Notes: generated by a model from the letters alone, not told the origin. 49,269 bases of DNA from a virus (IMGVR_UViG_3300002835_000298:1-49269), one strand, 5' to 3'. Numbered from the stretch's first letter, positions 1 through 9,643 are shown. Numbers and translations: made by a program.

Positions 1-636
1 TATTCTTAATAAAGCAAATACTACAACAAATATAATAATTGCGGTTAAACAACTAAAGAAAAACTTTTTAAGACCCCAGAAAACTGCATTAAGACCAAAC
101 ATACCACTCATACTATCAATAGTAGCTTGTTTTGCATCAGATTCTTTTGCAACTTCTTTGGCTTTATCAGTCATTTGCCAAAGTTGGTCGTCATATTTGT
201 CTTTTAATTCACTTTTTTCCTTCTGTAACTTATCAATTACAGTATCTCTTTGACCCAAAAGTTCTTCACCCTTCTTTCTTTCTTCAGCCAATGATGAATT
301 CAATAAATCAATTGTGGCTTTGATTCTTTTGATTTCATCCAAATGTGGTGAACCAACTATACTAATAACTCTTTCATTAAGATTCTTGGCAGTTTCTACT
401 TGAATTGGAGCATTGGTTACTTGTTGTAATGAATATTGAATACCCTGAGCCAATACAGATGTTTGTACTCTTTTACTCTTGTCATTCTTGACCAAATCAT
501 CATATGTTTGGTCAATTTTCTTTTCTTGTTTGGCAACTGCATCTTGTGCAGTGCTTACTTGTTGACCAGGTACAATTTTGGTAGTACAACCAGCCAACAA
601 TAATGCAAATATGGTTAGAGTGAAAAACTTTTTCAT
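1..636 (-). CDS. Lipoprotein with coiled coil and distal TM segment (partial; possible u-spanin)
   Basis: The ATG is at 636 and the frame stays open to the window edge (212 codons), so the C-terminus is missing. Residues 1-17 form a lipoprotein signal peptide ending in the lipobox LLAGC, so Cys17 would be lipidated in the outer membrane. Residues about 85-185 are charged and heptad-like (coiled-coil character). The last 20 visible residues (FFSCLTAIIIFVVVFALLRI) are a membrane segment. An N-terminal lipid anchor plus a C-terminal membrane segment joined by a coiled coil is the architecture of unimolecular spanins, which join inner and outer membranes at lysis. That role is inferred; the family normally is shorter and ends soon after the TM. 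A generic phage lipoprotein is the alternative. A (A/C)TATTTAT box lies 7 nt upstream of the ATG. Confidence 0.75.
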   Translation of the reverse strand, partial: MKKFFTLTIFALLLAGCTTKIVPGQQVSTAQDAVAKQEKKIDQTYDDLVKNDKSKRVQTSVLAQGIQYSLQQVTNAPIQVETAKNLNERVISIVGSPHLDEIKRIKATIDLLNSSLAEERKKGEELLGQRDTVIDKLQKEKSELKDKYDDQLWQMTDKAKEVAKESDAKQATIDSMSGMFGLNAVFWGLKKFFFSCLTAIIIFVVVFALLRI

Positions 637-643
637 GTTAATT

Positions 644-651
644 ATAAATAT
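644..651 (-). promoter_or_regulatory. ATATTTAT box, candidate late promoter -10
   Basis: On the minus strand ATATTTAT ends 7 nt before the lipoprotein ATG at 636. The same box at similar distance precedes other virion/late-type genes in this window. No Shine-Dalgarno sequence is present between box and ATG, so transcription from here would give an almost leaderless mRNA. Confidence 0.45.
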
Positions 652-679
652 TACTTTTTATAATTAAACAATTATAAAT

Positions 680-1294
680 TTAATTTTTGGAAAGGGGAAT
701 AGAAGATACTAAATTTCTTTCAGTTTGTCCACGGATGATATCAAAATACTGTAATAGTCTATTTAATATGTTATCTGCTATTTTTTCATACCAATCTTCT
801 GGTTTATAATCAGTGATACTCAATCCAACATGTAGAGATTTTAAATTATCTTTTTGAAATTCTTGTTGTATGAATTTTATTAAATCTTGTTTTAATTGTT
901 CTCTATGATTAATAGTGAAAATTTCACACAATTCTTCTTTATAACTTACTTTAACAGGAGCTTTACCTTTACCACCATCACCTTTTTTACCTCTACCAGC
1001 TTTATTTTGAGCGGATTTTTTTCTTTTTACCCAATTGGCAATAGCTTTACGTCCACCTTTGGATCTTAATCTAGCCACATATTTTTTACCCAAACAAGCA
1101 CTGTAACTGCTTCCTTTTTTTGCGTCACCGCATTTACCTACTTTTTTACCGCTACTATTGTATCTATCCCATCCACCGCCGGATGAACTGCCTACACCAC
1201 CTTTACCAAACCATCTACCCAATCCACTGTCAGCATAAACTTCATCAATCAAATTTATCATTTGATCTTCTATAATTTCCTGTGGTCTGTTCAT
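680..1294 (-). CDS. Basic, Gly/Lys-rich phage DUF protein (DUF5872-like motif)
   Basis: 204 residues from the ATG at 1294; an in-frame TTG at 1300 is possible but the ATG fits the upstream ATATTTAT box better. An acidic amphipathic N-terminus (about 1-25) is followed by GLGRWFGKGG, a Gly/Ser stretch, a Cys pair (GKCGD and SACLGKKY) and a strongly basic segment (residues about 80-115). The C-terminal half is an ordinary helical region containing KVSYKEEL. The FGKGG...C...C...basic pattern resembles the DUF5872-type module common in aquatic phage virion-associated proteins; that assignment is from memory and untested. The PVK-x-SYKE segment recurs in the SleB-type protein at 24.1-26.2 kb. Function unknown; a structural or DNA-contacting virion role is only a guess. 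Confidence 0.65.
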   Translation of the reverse strand: MNRPQEIIEDQMINLIDEVYADSGLGRWFGKGGVGSSSGGGWDRYNSSGKKVGKCGDAKKGSSYSACLGKKYVARLRSKGGRKAIANWVKRKKSAQNKAGRGKKGDGGKGKAPVKVSYKEELCEIFTINHREQLKQDLIKFIQQEFQKDNLKSLHVGLSITDYKPEDWYEKIADNILNRLLQYFDIIRGQTERNLVSSIPLSKN

Positions 1295-1302
1295 ATTCAA
1301 AT

Positions 1303-1310
1303 ATAAATAT
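1303..1310 (-). promoter_or_regulatory. ATATTTAT box, candidate late promoter -10
   Basis: Minus-strand ATATTTAT ends 8 nt before the ATG at 1294. The opposite strand reads TATAAATA-like sequence toward the plus-strand virion operon, so a T4-type late promoter in the other direction cannot be excluded here. Confidence 0.45.
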
Positions 1311-1332
1311 AATGGAATTATAATATATTTTA

Positions 1333-1340
1333 ATATTTAT
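1333..1340 (+). promoter_or_regulatory. ATATTTAT box, candidate late promoter of the fibre operon
   Basis: ATATTTAT ends 13 nt before the ATG at 1354, the first gene of the long plus-strand virion operon. The leader has an A/G-rich stretch GAAAGAAAA but no canonical Shine-Dalgarno site. Confidence 0.45.
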
Positions 1341-1353
1341 TTGAAAGAAAATT

Positions 1354-1668
1354 ATGGCAACTTTAAATATAAATACAGCCAGAAGTGACATTGGTACCAA
1401 TTATGTAACAATTTATACTTGTCCTGTAAATAGCACTTCAGTGGTACAATCTATTTATTTCTCAAACAAATCAGATTTTGATTTGCAGTTTGATTTGGTG
1501 ATTACAGTGAATGATTTAGACTTTTTTTTGTCAAGACATTCAACTTTACCTGCTCAATGTACAATAATTATTGATAAGCCAGTTAATATGTTGTCAAGAA
1601 ATATATTAAAAGTAAAAACACTTTCTGGTAATGTTGATGTATTTGCAAGCATAACTGAAACAAGATAA
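1354..1668 (+). CDS. Small beta-rich virion protein, first gene of fibre operon
   Basis: 104 residues, starting MATLNINTARSD. The alternating hydrophobic pattern (YVTIYTCPV, VVQSIYFSN, LQFDLVITV, ILKVKTLSG, DVFASITETR) predicts an all-beta fold. It has no signal peptide or TM segment. Small proteins of this type are common at the head of tail-fibre or baseplate operons in aquatic phages, where they may be collar, fibre-connector or decoration proteins. I do not recognise a named family. It is followed after 2 nt by the next fibre gene, so the two are very probably co-translated, and preceded by the ATATTTAT box. A virion role is inferred from position. Confidence 0.7.
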   Translation: MATLNINTARSDIGTNYVTIYTCPVNSTSVVQSIYFSNKSDFDLQFDLVITVNDLDFFLSRHSTLPAQCTIIIDKPVNMLSRNILKVKTLSGNVDVFASITETR

Positions 1669-1670
1669 TC

Positions 1671-3113
1671 ATGTCTGATTTTACTTTCATAGGCAAAAAA
1701 ATAGCATGTGAACCTTATGTATTTAGGGGTGAAGTGACTGCTAGCAACAAATTTACTGTTGTTAGTAGTAGCAATTTCCTTGGTGCAATAACAGCATCTA
1801 CAATAAGTGCAAGTAAATTTATTGGTTATATTGATAGTTCATCATATGCATTAACTGCTTCATATGCATTAAATGCTGGGTCATCTATAATTACAGGATC
1901 TACATATCCAATTACTAGTAGTTGGGCATTCAATTCTATAAGTGCATCATATGCATTAAGTAGTGCATTTGCATATTCAAGTAGTTATTCAGTTAATTCT
2001 AATAGTTCATCATATGCATTAACTGCTTCATATGCATTAAATGCTGCTTCTGCAGGTGGGGGTAATATATTTGTATCAACTTCTAGTATAATTGACATCA
2101 ATTTTTCATCATCAGTAGATAATTTTGTAACAGATGGCGTATCCAACACATATACACTAAGTTTTTCTACTTATGATCCCACTCAATTATTGGTATTTTT
2201 AGATGGTCTTGAACAAGAACCATCAACTGATTATAGTGTTTTTGGTACCACACTGACACTCACCTCAATACCACCAGCAGCATTAGAATTAGAAGTTAGA
2301 AGATTTTATAGCTCTGCTAATATTAGTATATTAACATCTTCACTTAATGCTCAATATTTTACAGGTGATGGTAGTACTACTCAATATGCATTAACTCAAA
2401 GTGTATTACAAGATTATGATATTTTAGTAACAATTAATGGTTTAGTAAAAAAACCATCAACTGATTACACCACTACAGGATCAATTTTAAACTTTACATC
2501 AGCTCCGCCGTCAGGATCTGAGGGTCAATTTAGATATTTGTTGTCATCTACAACAGGATTAGTAACAACTGGAGGTGCAAATTTAACGACTGGAAGTACA
2601 TATCCAATAACAAGCAGTTGGGCAATAACTGCCAGTTACAGTTTAAATGCAGTTGGTATAAATATTACTAATGCGGTTAGTTCATCTTTTTATAGTAGTT
2701 CAATTTGGGAATTTACTCATAGCCTTAATATAAAACCAATATTAATACAAACATATGACATAAATTTTAATCAAATAATTCCACAGAACATTTCACTTGT
2801 AAATCCTAACGTAACTAGAATTAATTTTCCTATTTCTGCGAGTGGATATGCAATTGCATCCAGAAGCGGATTACAAGTAATAAGTTCATCAGTTAATAAT
2901 GATTTAATAACAGGTAGTACATATCCAATAACAAGCAGTTGGGCATTAAATGCTGATACTTCTAGTTATGTTAATCCATTAAATCAAATAGTTATATTAA
3001 CACAAGTATCATCTTCTCTTGAATTTATTGATGATGTAGCTGCAGCAGCGGGAGGAGTACCACTTGGTGGTTTATACAGAAATGGAAACTTTATATTAAT
3101 TAGATTAACATAA
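1671..3113 (+). CDS. Repeat-containing tail-fibre protein
   Basis: 480 residues. N-terminal residues 1-45 (SDFTFIGKKIACEP...) are followed by many Ser/Ala repeats of the type SSYALTASYALNA and TGSTYPITSSWA, typical of phage fibre shafts. Two related beta domains follow at about 150-222 and 225-300, each with the pattern xTGDG/DGV...VxxDGLxxxPSTDY...LTFTxAP, a module found repeatedly in phage fibres. A further domain at about 345-400 (WEFTHSLNIKPILIQTYD...) resembles another small fibre module built on a W-x-HxL pattern. The C-terminus is LGGLYRNGNFILIRLT. An exact 45-bp DNA direct repeat lies inside. Likely a short fibre or connector of the adhesion apparatus. Confidence 0.8.
   Translation: MSDFTFIGKKIACEPYVFRGEVTASNKFTVVSSSNFLGAITASTISASKFIGYIDSSSYALTASYALNAGSSIITGSTYPITSSWAFNSISASYALSSAFAYSSSYSVNSNSSSYALTASYALNAASAGGGNIFVSTSSIIDINFSSSVDNFVTDGVSNTYTLSFSTYDPTQLLVFLDGLEQEPSTDYSVFGTTLTLTSIPPAALELEVRRFYSSANISILTSSLNAQYFTGDGSTTQYALTQSVLQDYDILVTINGLVKKPSTDYTTTGSILNFTSAPPSGSEGQFRYLLSSTTGLVTTGGANLTTGSTYPITSSWAITASYSLNAVGINITNAVSSSFYSSSIWEFTHSLNIKPILIQTYDINFNQIIPQNISLVNPNVTRINFPISASGYAIASRSGLQVISSSVNNDLITGSTYPITSSWALNADTSSYVNPLNQIVILTQVSSSLEFIDDVAAAAGGVPLGGLYRNGNFILIRLT
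1834..1878 (+). repeat. 45-bp direct repeat, copy 1
   Basis: Identical to 2002-2046 over 45 bp and in the same frame; it encodes the SSYALTASYALNA unit. The identity includes all synonymous positions, implying a recent duplication or gene conversion inside the fibre shaft. Confidence 0.9.
2002..2046 (+). repeat. 45-bp direct repeat, copy 2
   Basis: Exact copy of 1834-1878, 168 bp (56 codons) downstream, in frame. Confidence 0.9.
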
Positions 3114-3114
3114 T

Positions 3115-6100
3115 ATGGCAACACAATTTTCAGGATCATTAAGTTTAACAGGTTCAATATTACTAAATGGTAATATTATATCCTCTCAAATTATTGATAT
3201 AACATCCAGTCACGCAGTTACCAGTAGTTATGCCAATTATTTTAATTCAAATAATGATCTAACATCAAGTAACATACTAGTAAATAATGATTTAATTGTA
3301 AGTGGTACCATATTTGCTTCAACCTTCAGTTCAAGCACAATTTATATTACTTCCAGCCATTTTATTGTAACGGATAACATTATCACCTTAAACGCATTAA
3401 GTCCACATGTAAGATATGCTGGTATTGAAATGTATGATAGTGGTTCAAATACATTAAGCTCACTACTATGGGACAGTCAAAATAATTATTTCTTTGTTAG
3501 TAGCAGTGATTCAGGATATTCAAGACAAGTAATATTAGGTCCTGATTTAGAACAATCATTAACCGCAGGATTTATACCTTTAATAAGTAGCAGCAACAGT
3601 ATTACTTCAAGTATAGCATTTCAAAGTGGATCTACATTTGTAGTATATGGCAATGTCAGTGCAAGTCAATATACATCTAATATAACAAATGGAATTGGAT
3701 TTGAAGGTACATCTAGTTACGCTGTTCAAGCATTATCAGCAAGTTATGCAATAACACCAAGTGGTACATCTGGTTCCTCTGGTACTAGTGGAAGTAGCGG
3801 TACATCTGGAAGTTCCGGTTCGTCAGGCACTTCAGGCAGTTCTGGAACAAGTGGATCTTCCGGCACAAGCGGTTCATCTGGTACTAGTGGCTCTTCAGGC
3901 AGTTCAGGAACCAGTGGAAGTTCTGGTAGTTCTGGAACAAGCGGATCAAGTGGATCTTCCGGCACAAGCGGATCATCAGGTAGTTCAGGCACAAGTGGAA
4001 GTTCAGGTACCTCTGGTTCATCTGGTACAAGTGGAAGTTCTGGTAGTAGTGGAACAAGCGGTTCAAGTGGAAGTTCAGGTACATCAGGCAGTTCTGGAAC
4101 AAGCGGTTCAAGTGGTACGTCTGGAAGTTCTGGTTCAAGTGGAACGAGTGGGTCATCCGGATCTTCAGGAACCAGTGGAAGTAGTGGTTCAAGTGGTACA
4201 TCTGGTTCAAGTGGAACAAGCGGATCATCTGGAACAAGTGGCAGTTCAGGAACATCCGGTTCAAGCGGTACTTCCGGTTCATCAGGCAGTTCAGGCACTA
4301 GTGGTAGTAGTGGTTCAAGTGGTACTTCCGGTTCATCAGGCAGTTCAGGAACAAGTGGTAGTTCAGGAACATCTGGTTCTAGTGGAACAAGTGGATCATC
4401 AGGTTCATCAGGCAGTTCTGGATCTAGTGGTACATCTGGTAGTTCAGGCACATCTGGAACAAGTGGAAGTTCCGGTACTAGTGGCAGTTCTGGTTCGTCT
4501 GGAACGAGTGGCAGTTCAGGAAGTAGTGGTACTAGTGGTAGTTCAGGAACTTCCGGTTCAAGTGGTACATCAGGCTCATCAGGCAGTTCAGGCACATCTG
4601 GATCATCAGGTAGTAGTGGTACAAGCGGTTCATCAGGCACTTCAGGTTCCAGTGGAACGAGTGGTAGTTCAGGAACTTCAGGATCATCAGGTAGTTCAGG
4701 CACTAGTGGATCTAGTGGAAGTTCAGGAACAAGTGGTTCTTCTGGTACATCAGGCAGTTCTGGAAGTTCAGGTACTAGTGGAAGTAGTGGTTCCAGCGGA
4801 ACAAGTGGTTCTAGTGGTACATCTGGTAGTTCAGGCACGTCCGGATCATCCGGTTCTAGTGGTACCAGTGGATCTTCTGGCACAAGTGGTAGTTCAGGAT
4901 CTTCTGGTACAAGTGGTAGTTCTGGTACGTCTGGATCAAGCGGAACAAGTGGAAGTAGTGGTTCTAGTGGTACATCTGGTAGTTCAGGATCAAGCGGAAC
5001 AAGTGGAAGTAGTGGAAGTAGTGGTACGTCGGGTTCATCAGGCACTAGTGGTAGTAGTGGAACAAGTGGTTCTAGTGGTACCAGTGTATCTGTGAGTGGT
5101 ACAACAAATTATGTGGTTAAGTTTGCATCATCTTCTACGGTTGCTACGGGTTCCATATTTGATAATGGTAGTATTGGTATTGGCACAAGTAGTCCGGGTG
5201 GTATTTTGGATGTACAATCAAGTAATACTGGTGATCAATTGGTTCGTACATGGAACACAAATACAGCTGGCACAGGTAAAGCAATACTGAGAGTTGCTAA
5301 TAGTGGAAACAATGCACAAGGCACACAATTACAATTTACAGATTTAAATTATTTTGTAGGTACAATTGCTTCTGATAGAACCAATGGTATGGCATTTTAC
5401 GTTGGTCAACAAGCTACTGCGCTTGTAAGTGAAAGAATACGTATTGATATAAACGGTTATGTAGGTATTGGTACTTCAAATACAACACCATATAGTAGTT
5501 TATTTTCCGGTCAACTTGTAATTGATACGGGTACATCAGCTGTGGATGGTATTTTTTCTTCTACAAACAGCGCTAATGCGGCAGAATTAATATTAACAAA
5601 GAAAAATACAACAAATGGTTTTGGATCTTTGGTAATTCAACACGCCGGCACTTCTGGTGATGCTATTGTCGTAAATTATAGTGTAAATACTTCTACTGGT
5701 GCAGGCGGAACAAATTCATTCAAAGTTACAACTGATGGTAACGGATACTTCCGTGGTAGTGTTGGTATAGGTACAACAAGTCCAACAACAAAACTAGCGG
5801 TAAGTGATGGCACAACTATTGCTCAAGTTAATCCATCGTCTGGTGTAGCTTACTTTGGTACTGTTAATAACTATCCAATGGCATTGTCAGTAAATAGTAG
5901 TGAAAAAGTTCGCATACTCAATGATGGTAATGTTGGTATAGGTACAAGTAGTCCATTAACAAAGTTAGTCATATCAAATGGATCAAATGAAAATTTTGAA
6001 TTTGGACCTGGAGAATCAAGTTTAAATGGTGGATATATAGAATATATCAATAGAAATTCGGGATCGACAAGACCAGATTTTAATTTTTATTTAGGAGGTG

Positions 6101-8043
6101 GTGGAGGTTCATACAAATTCTATACAAATGGATCAAATGAAAGAATGCGTATTACAAGTGCTGGTAATATTGGTATAGGCACAAGTAGTCCCGGTTCATT
6201 ATTACATCTACAAAGTTCAGCAACAACAACTTTATTAAGAATAGACAATTCTAATATAAATAATGATGCAGCTATTCTTTTGACTGATAACAATAATCCA
6301 ACAGGTGAAGGTTTAAGAATAACATATGATTCAAGTGCGGGTGATACTTACTTTAATAATATATTTACAGCTTCGACCCGAGCTTTTAATTTCCAAAAAG
6401 GTGATTTTGGTTCTGGAACGGATTTGTTAACTATATTAAATAATGGTAATGTTGGTATTGGTACAACCAGTCCAAGTAGTGCTGTTAGTTTCAATAAAGT
6501 AGTTGAAGCATATGATGCTACAAGTTTAAGTTATCAAGTAAATTCAGGTGGAACATACAAAGCTGAATTTGGAATATCATCGGCGAGTGGTTGGTTGGGC
6601 ACAAGTACAGCACATGACATGCGATTTGCATCAAATGGAACTGAAAGAATGCGTATACTTTCAGGTGGTAGTATAGGTATAGGAACAAGTAGTCCATTAG
6701 CGAAATTACAAGTAAGTGCTGGTAGATCATACTTTTTTAGCGGTGATCAATACAGTGTGGGATTAGCTCAAACCGCGGCACAAGCTAACTATATGTATCT
6801 AGGTACCGCTACAGACGGAACTTTTTACATCAGTGAAACTGGAGGTACGGCTAGAGTTACTGTACAACAAAGTGGTAATGTTGGTATAGGTACAACAAGT
6901 CCAACTGCTAAGTTGCATGTAGAAGGACTTTCTTTCTTTAACAATACTATTAGTTCAAGCAACAAACTTGTTGTTGAATCCACTCAACCAGGAATAATAT
7001 TAAGAGAAACGGATCAAAGCGGTACTACACATCGTTGGATTGATGTTGAAAGTGGTATATTTCGTATATTACAAACAAATAATGATTATAGTTCATTTGT
7101 AACACAATTTGTAATAAACTCATCTGGTAATGTGGGTATAGGCACAACAGCTCCTGCTTATAAATTAGATGTACAGGGTATTACAACTACAGCTAGATTA
7201 GGTAATGCGATTGTTGGTGCATTACCTGTAAACACACTATATGCATTTTTTGGACATAATAGTTTAGATCACGCATCAACAGCAGCTAATTATGCTTTAT
7301 TACAATTTAGTGATGGTACTACATATTTAAACGCATCAACTACAAAACCAATTAATTTCAGAATTGCTAACGCGGATAAAATGATTTTGGATGCAAACGG
7401 CAATCTTGGCATAGGCACAACAAGTCCTGTTCAAAAATTACATGTATATAGTTCAGGTGGTGGATTTGAATTTAATCCTGGTTCTACATGTACTATTGAA
7501 TCTATTGATAGAGCAAATACGTCAGCAAATGTCAATACAGCTTATTATACAAGAGGTACTGGTTATTTTGCTTGGTATAATGGTAGTTACACTGAGAGAA
7601 TGCGTATTATCAGTGATGGTAACGTAGGTATAGGTACAACCGCACCAGCTTATAAATTGGAAGTAAATGGTAGTTTTGCTGCTTCAACCAAGAGTTTCAA
7701 AATTGATCATCCTACTAAAACAGGCAAGAAGTTGGTATATGGTAGTTTGGAAAGTCCATATCATGGTATAAGATTAACTGGTAAAGATAAACTAGTTAAT
7801 GGTAAATGTAAAGTACAATTGCCAGATTATATATGTAAGTTAGTAAGATCTGAAAGTGTAAATGTACAATTGACTGGAATAAAGTGCGGTAAAACACTAT
7901 ATATAGATGATATTAATATATCTGAAAATTACTTTGTTGTTGCTTATGATAAATCACTGCTTGAATCTAATAAAACTTATGAATTCTTCTGGGATTTTAC
8001 CGCAATCAGAAGTGACGTACCAGAATTAATTACTGAAGTATAA
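3115..8043 (+). CDS. Giant tail fibre: GSSGTSG stalk plus GNVGIGT repeats
   Basis: 1642 residues. Residues 1-215 form an N-terminal attachment region with Ser/Thr-rich ASYAxxx repeats. About 216-657 is an uninterrupted GSSGTSG/GTSGSSG low-complexity stalk. From about 660 there are eleven units of the form GNVGIGTTSPxxKLxV, each separated by a 60-120 residue beta-rich segment often ending in xERMRI. The last 120 residues begin KSFKIDHPTKTGKK and contain GSLESPYHGIRL and VQLTGIKCG, a C-terminal domain seen on many aquatic phage tail proteins. I see no S74 chaperone-type end. Likely a trimeric long fibre or adhesin. Long open frames in the other five readings of the stalk are by-products of its codons. 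Confidence 0.88.
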   Translation: MATQFSGSLSLTGSILLNGNIISSQIIDITSSHAVTSSYANYFNSNNDLTSSNILVNNDLIVSGTIFASTFSSSTIYITSSHFIVTDNIITLNALSPHVRYAGIEMYDSGSNTLSSLLWDSQNNYFFVSSSDSGYSRQVILGPDLEQSLTAGFIPLISSSNSITSSIAFQSGSTFVVYGNVSASQYTSNITNGIGFEGTSSYAVQALSASYAITPSGTSGSSGTSGSSGTSGSSGSSGTSGSSGTSGSSGTSGSSGTSGSSGSSGTSGSSGSSGTSGSSGSSGTSGSSGSSGTSGSSGTSGSSGTSGSSGSSGTSGSSGSSGTSGSSGTSGSSGTSGSSGSSGTSGSSGSSGTSGSSGSSGTSGSSGTSGSSGTSGSSGTSGSSGTSGSSGSSGTSGSSGSSGTSGSSGSSGTSGSSGTSGSSGTSGSSGSSGSSGSSGTSGSSGTSGTSGSSGTSGSSGSSGTSGSSGSSGTSGSSGTSGSSGTSGSSGSSGTSGSSGSSGTSGSSGTSGSSGTSGSSGTSGSSGSSGTSGSSGSSGTSGSSGTSGSSGSSGTSGSSGSSGTSGSSGTSGSSGTSGSSGSSGTSGSSGTSGSSGSSGTSGSSGTSGSSGTSGSSGSSGTSGSSGSSGTSGSSGSSGTSGSSGTSGSSGTSGSSGTSVSVSGTTNYVVKFASSSTVATGSIFDNGSIGIGTSSPGGILDVQSSNTGDQLVRTWNTNTAGTGKAILRVANSGNNAQGTQLQFTDLNYFVGTIASDRTNGMAFYVGQQATALVSERIRIDINGYVGIGTSNTTPYSSLFSGQLVIDTGTSAVDGIFSSTNSANAAELILTKKNTTNGFGSLVIQHAGTSGDAIVVNYSVNTSTGAGGTNSFKVTTDGNGYFRGSVGIGTTSPTTKLAVSDGTTIAQVNPSSGVAYFGTVNNYPMALSVNSSEKVRILNDGNVGIGTSSPLTKLVISNGSNENFEFGPGESSLNGGYIEYINRNSGSTRPDFNFYLGGGGGSYKFYTNGSNERMRITSAGNIGIGTSSPGSLLHLQSSATTTLLRIDNSNINNDAAILLTDNNNPTGEGLRITYDSSAGDTYFNNIFTASTRAFNFQKGDFGSGTDLLTILNNGNVGIGTTSPSSAVSFNKVVEAYDATSLSYQVNSGGTYKAEFGISSASGWLGTSTAHDMRFASNGTERMRILSGGSIGIGTSSPLAKLQVSAGRSYFFSGDQYSVGLAQTAAQANYMYLGTATDGTFYISETGGTARVTVQQSGNVGIGTTSPTAKLHVEGLSFFNNTISSSNKLVVESTQPGIILRETDQSGTTHRWIDVESGIFRILQTNNDYSSFVTQFVINSSGNVGIGTTAPAYKLDVQGITTTARLGNAIVGALPVNTLYAFFGHNSLDHASTAANYALLQFSDGTTYLNASTTKPINFRIANADKMILDANGNLGIGTTSPVQKLHVYSSGGGFEFNPGSTCTIESIDRANTSANVNTAYYTRGTGYFAWYNGSYTERMRIISDGNVGIGTTAPAYKLEVNGSFAASTKSFKIDHPTKTGKKLVYGSLESPYHGIRLTGKDKLVNGKCKVQLPDYICKLVRSESVNVQLTGIKCGKTLYIDDINISENYFVVAYDKSLLESNKTYEFFWDFTAIRSDVPELITEV
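3762..5085 (+). repeat. GSSGTSG-coding low-complexity array (codon-diversified)
   Basis: About 1.3 kb encoding only Gly, Ser and Thr. Gly and Ser codons are shuffled (agt, agc, tct, tcc, tca, tcg), so no long perfect DNA repeat is apparent despite the near-perfect protein repeat. This contrasts with the homogeneous array at 14.1-14.4 kb. Confidence 0.9.
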
Positions 8044-8047
8044 TAAT

Positions 8048-9640
8048 ATGTCAATTCAACACGCAAATAGAGGCATAGTAAAAAAAGATTTACAGTTATA
8101 TTATAACCGTGAATTTTCAAAAAGCTTTAGAGGAGAAGCTACCACAAATTTATATGGCACTTTTGGTGCAGGAGACGCAAACTCATATCCTTCTGCTGGT
8201 AATAATTGGGGCACATATAGAGATAGCTTATATAATGGAGGCGCTTTTGCATCTATAGGAACAATTGCGTCTGTGTCTGGAAATGTGATAACTGTTTCAT
8301 CTCCTACTGCATATTTTAATAGTTTTGCTACTTATGATGTAATTACACCTCAAACTACTGGTGGCGGACTTACTGCAAACGTAAATTATTATTTTAAAAG
8401 ATTATCTTCCACCACTTTTACTTTACATCAATATGATGGCACGGAAAACGCTTCAAAAACTCCAGAACAGATATTAACTTATATAAATTCTGACACAAGA
8501 ATCAGTGTTAATGCTACAAGTTTTCCAACAATGTGGTGGGGCGCACCTCACATTCCTAACGTTGCTTTAATTAAAACAGCAATAACTAATGGTTTTTCTT
8601 ATGATAATAGATTTCATGATTGTTTAAGGTTAAATTGGTTTAGATCTGATAGAAGTGACGGAATGGCTTATGGAGTTACTCCAGCTTACACAGCAAATAC
8701 TCAATATGCTTTTACAGCTTACATTAGAGCTACATCTCAAAATGCAATAGGTGGAACAGTTAGTATTAGTGCATATCAAACAGGCACGGGAACATATCCA
8801 AATATTACTGGAGCCGCATCTCCTGTCTTAACTTCTAATTGGCAAAAATGGACAGCAACGTTTACCACTAGCGCAACAGGAGGTGGTTTTTATTTTTATT
8901 TTTTTCCATCTATTTCTACTTTACCTGCGACTGTTGATATAGCAGAGATGCAATTAGAACAAAAATCTTATGCTACAGAATTTACGCCAATTTCCAGATC
9001 TGCTAATACTGTTGCAGGTGGAGGTGGTTTATTGGACATGAGTGGAAATAGTAATAATGCAGATTTGACAAGTGCCGCGTTCAATACTAATGGATATGTT
9101 TTCAGTGGATCTCAGTATATTACTGTTCCATATTCATCTAATTTAGACAGAAATGATTTTACTATATCCGGTTATTTTAGAACACCAACAAATGATAATA
9201 GTCATGATACAATAGTGTCTAGAAATTCAGATGTATACGGAACTACAAATGGTTGGAATATAAGTAGGTTAAGAAATGGGTTGAGTCTTGCGAATTGTTT
9301 CAGATTTATGATTTATGGAGATTCTTCATCAGCAGTAGAACCACAAGGTCCAGTTATATCAGACAATGTATGGAGACATTTTGCGGTGGTAGTTGATAAA
9401 AGTGGGTCTAATACGGTCACGATATACATAAATGGAATAGCTTATACTACACCTGCTACACTGCCGTCAGGAAATTATTATCCATCTTCAGGAAGCCCTC
9501 CATTATATATAGGATGTAACAAAACAAATGCAGATTTATGGAACGGAGATATTTCTCAAATATTATATTATCAAAAAGCATTAACTGCCGCAGAAGTATT
9601 ACAAAATTTCAATGCAACCCGTAAAACTTATGGAATATAA
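8048..9640 (+). CDS. LamG/concanavalin-type lectin tail protein
   Basis: 530 residues, starting 4 nt after the giant fibre gene. The N-terminus (VKKDLQLYYNREFSKSF) is a common lead-in of phage adhesins. Residues about 190-320 look like a carbohydrate-binding jelly roll (SNWQKWTATFTTSA, then TVDIAEMQLEQKSYATEF). Residues about 328-530 are a LamG-type domain: LDMSGNSNNADL, YVFSGSQYITVPYS, DFTISGYFRT, WRHFAVVVDKSGS, VTIYINGIAY, and the end ISQILYYQKALTAAEVLQNFNATRKTYGI (central motif conserved among the four neighbours). Likely binds host surface glycans at the tail tip. Specificity cannot be read from sequence. Confidence 0.85.
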   Translation: MSIQHANRGIVKKDLQLYYNREFSKSFRGEATTNLYGTFGAGDANSYPSAGNNWGTYRDSLYNGGAFASIGTIASVSGNVITVSSPTAYFNSFATYDVITPQTTGGGLTANVNYYFKRLSSTTFTLHQYDGTENASKTPEQILTYINSDTRISVNATSFPTMWWGAPHIPNVALIKTAITNGFSYDNRFHDCLRLNWFRSDRSDGMAYGVTPAYTANTQYAFTAYIRATSQNAIGGTVSISAYQTGTGTYPNITGAASPVLTSNWQKWTATFTTSATGGGFYFYFFPSISTLPATVDIAEMQLEQKSYATEFTPISRSANTVAGGGGLLDMSGNSNNADLTSAAFNTNGYVFSGSQYITVPYSSNLDRNDFTISGYFRTPTNDNSHDTIVSRNSDVYGTTNGWNISRLRNGLSLANCFRFMIYGDSSSAVEPQGPVISDNVWRHFAVVVDKSGSNTVTIYINGIAYTTPATLPSGNYYPSSGSPPLYIGCNKTNADLWNGDISQILYYQKALTAAEVLQNFNATRKTYGI

Positions 9641-9643
9641 AAT

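Noticed and set aside
643-1310. TATAAATA sequences as T4-type late promoters
   Set aside because: TATAAATA is the reverse complement of the box seen here. In the orientation needed by T4 it points away from the nearest genes in several cases (636, 26195), whereas ATATTTAT is consistently co-oriented and close to the ATG.
3744-5095. Long open frames on both strands across the GSSGTSG array (433-444 codons)
   Set aside because: The frames encode only Pro/Glu/Leu/Val or Val/Gln/Leu repeats, which follow directly from the Gly/Ser/Thr codons of the true frame. They have no start signals or domains.
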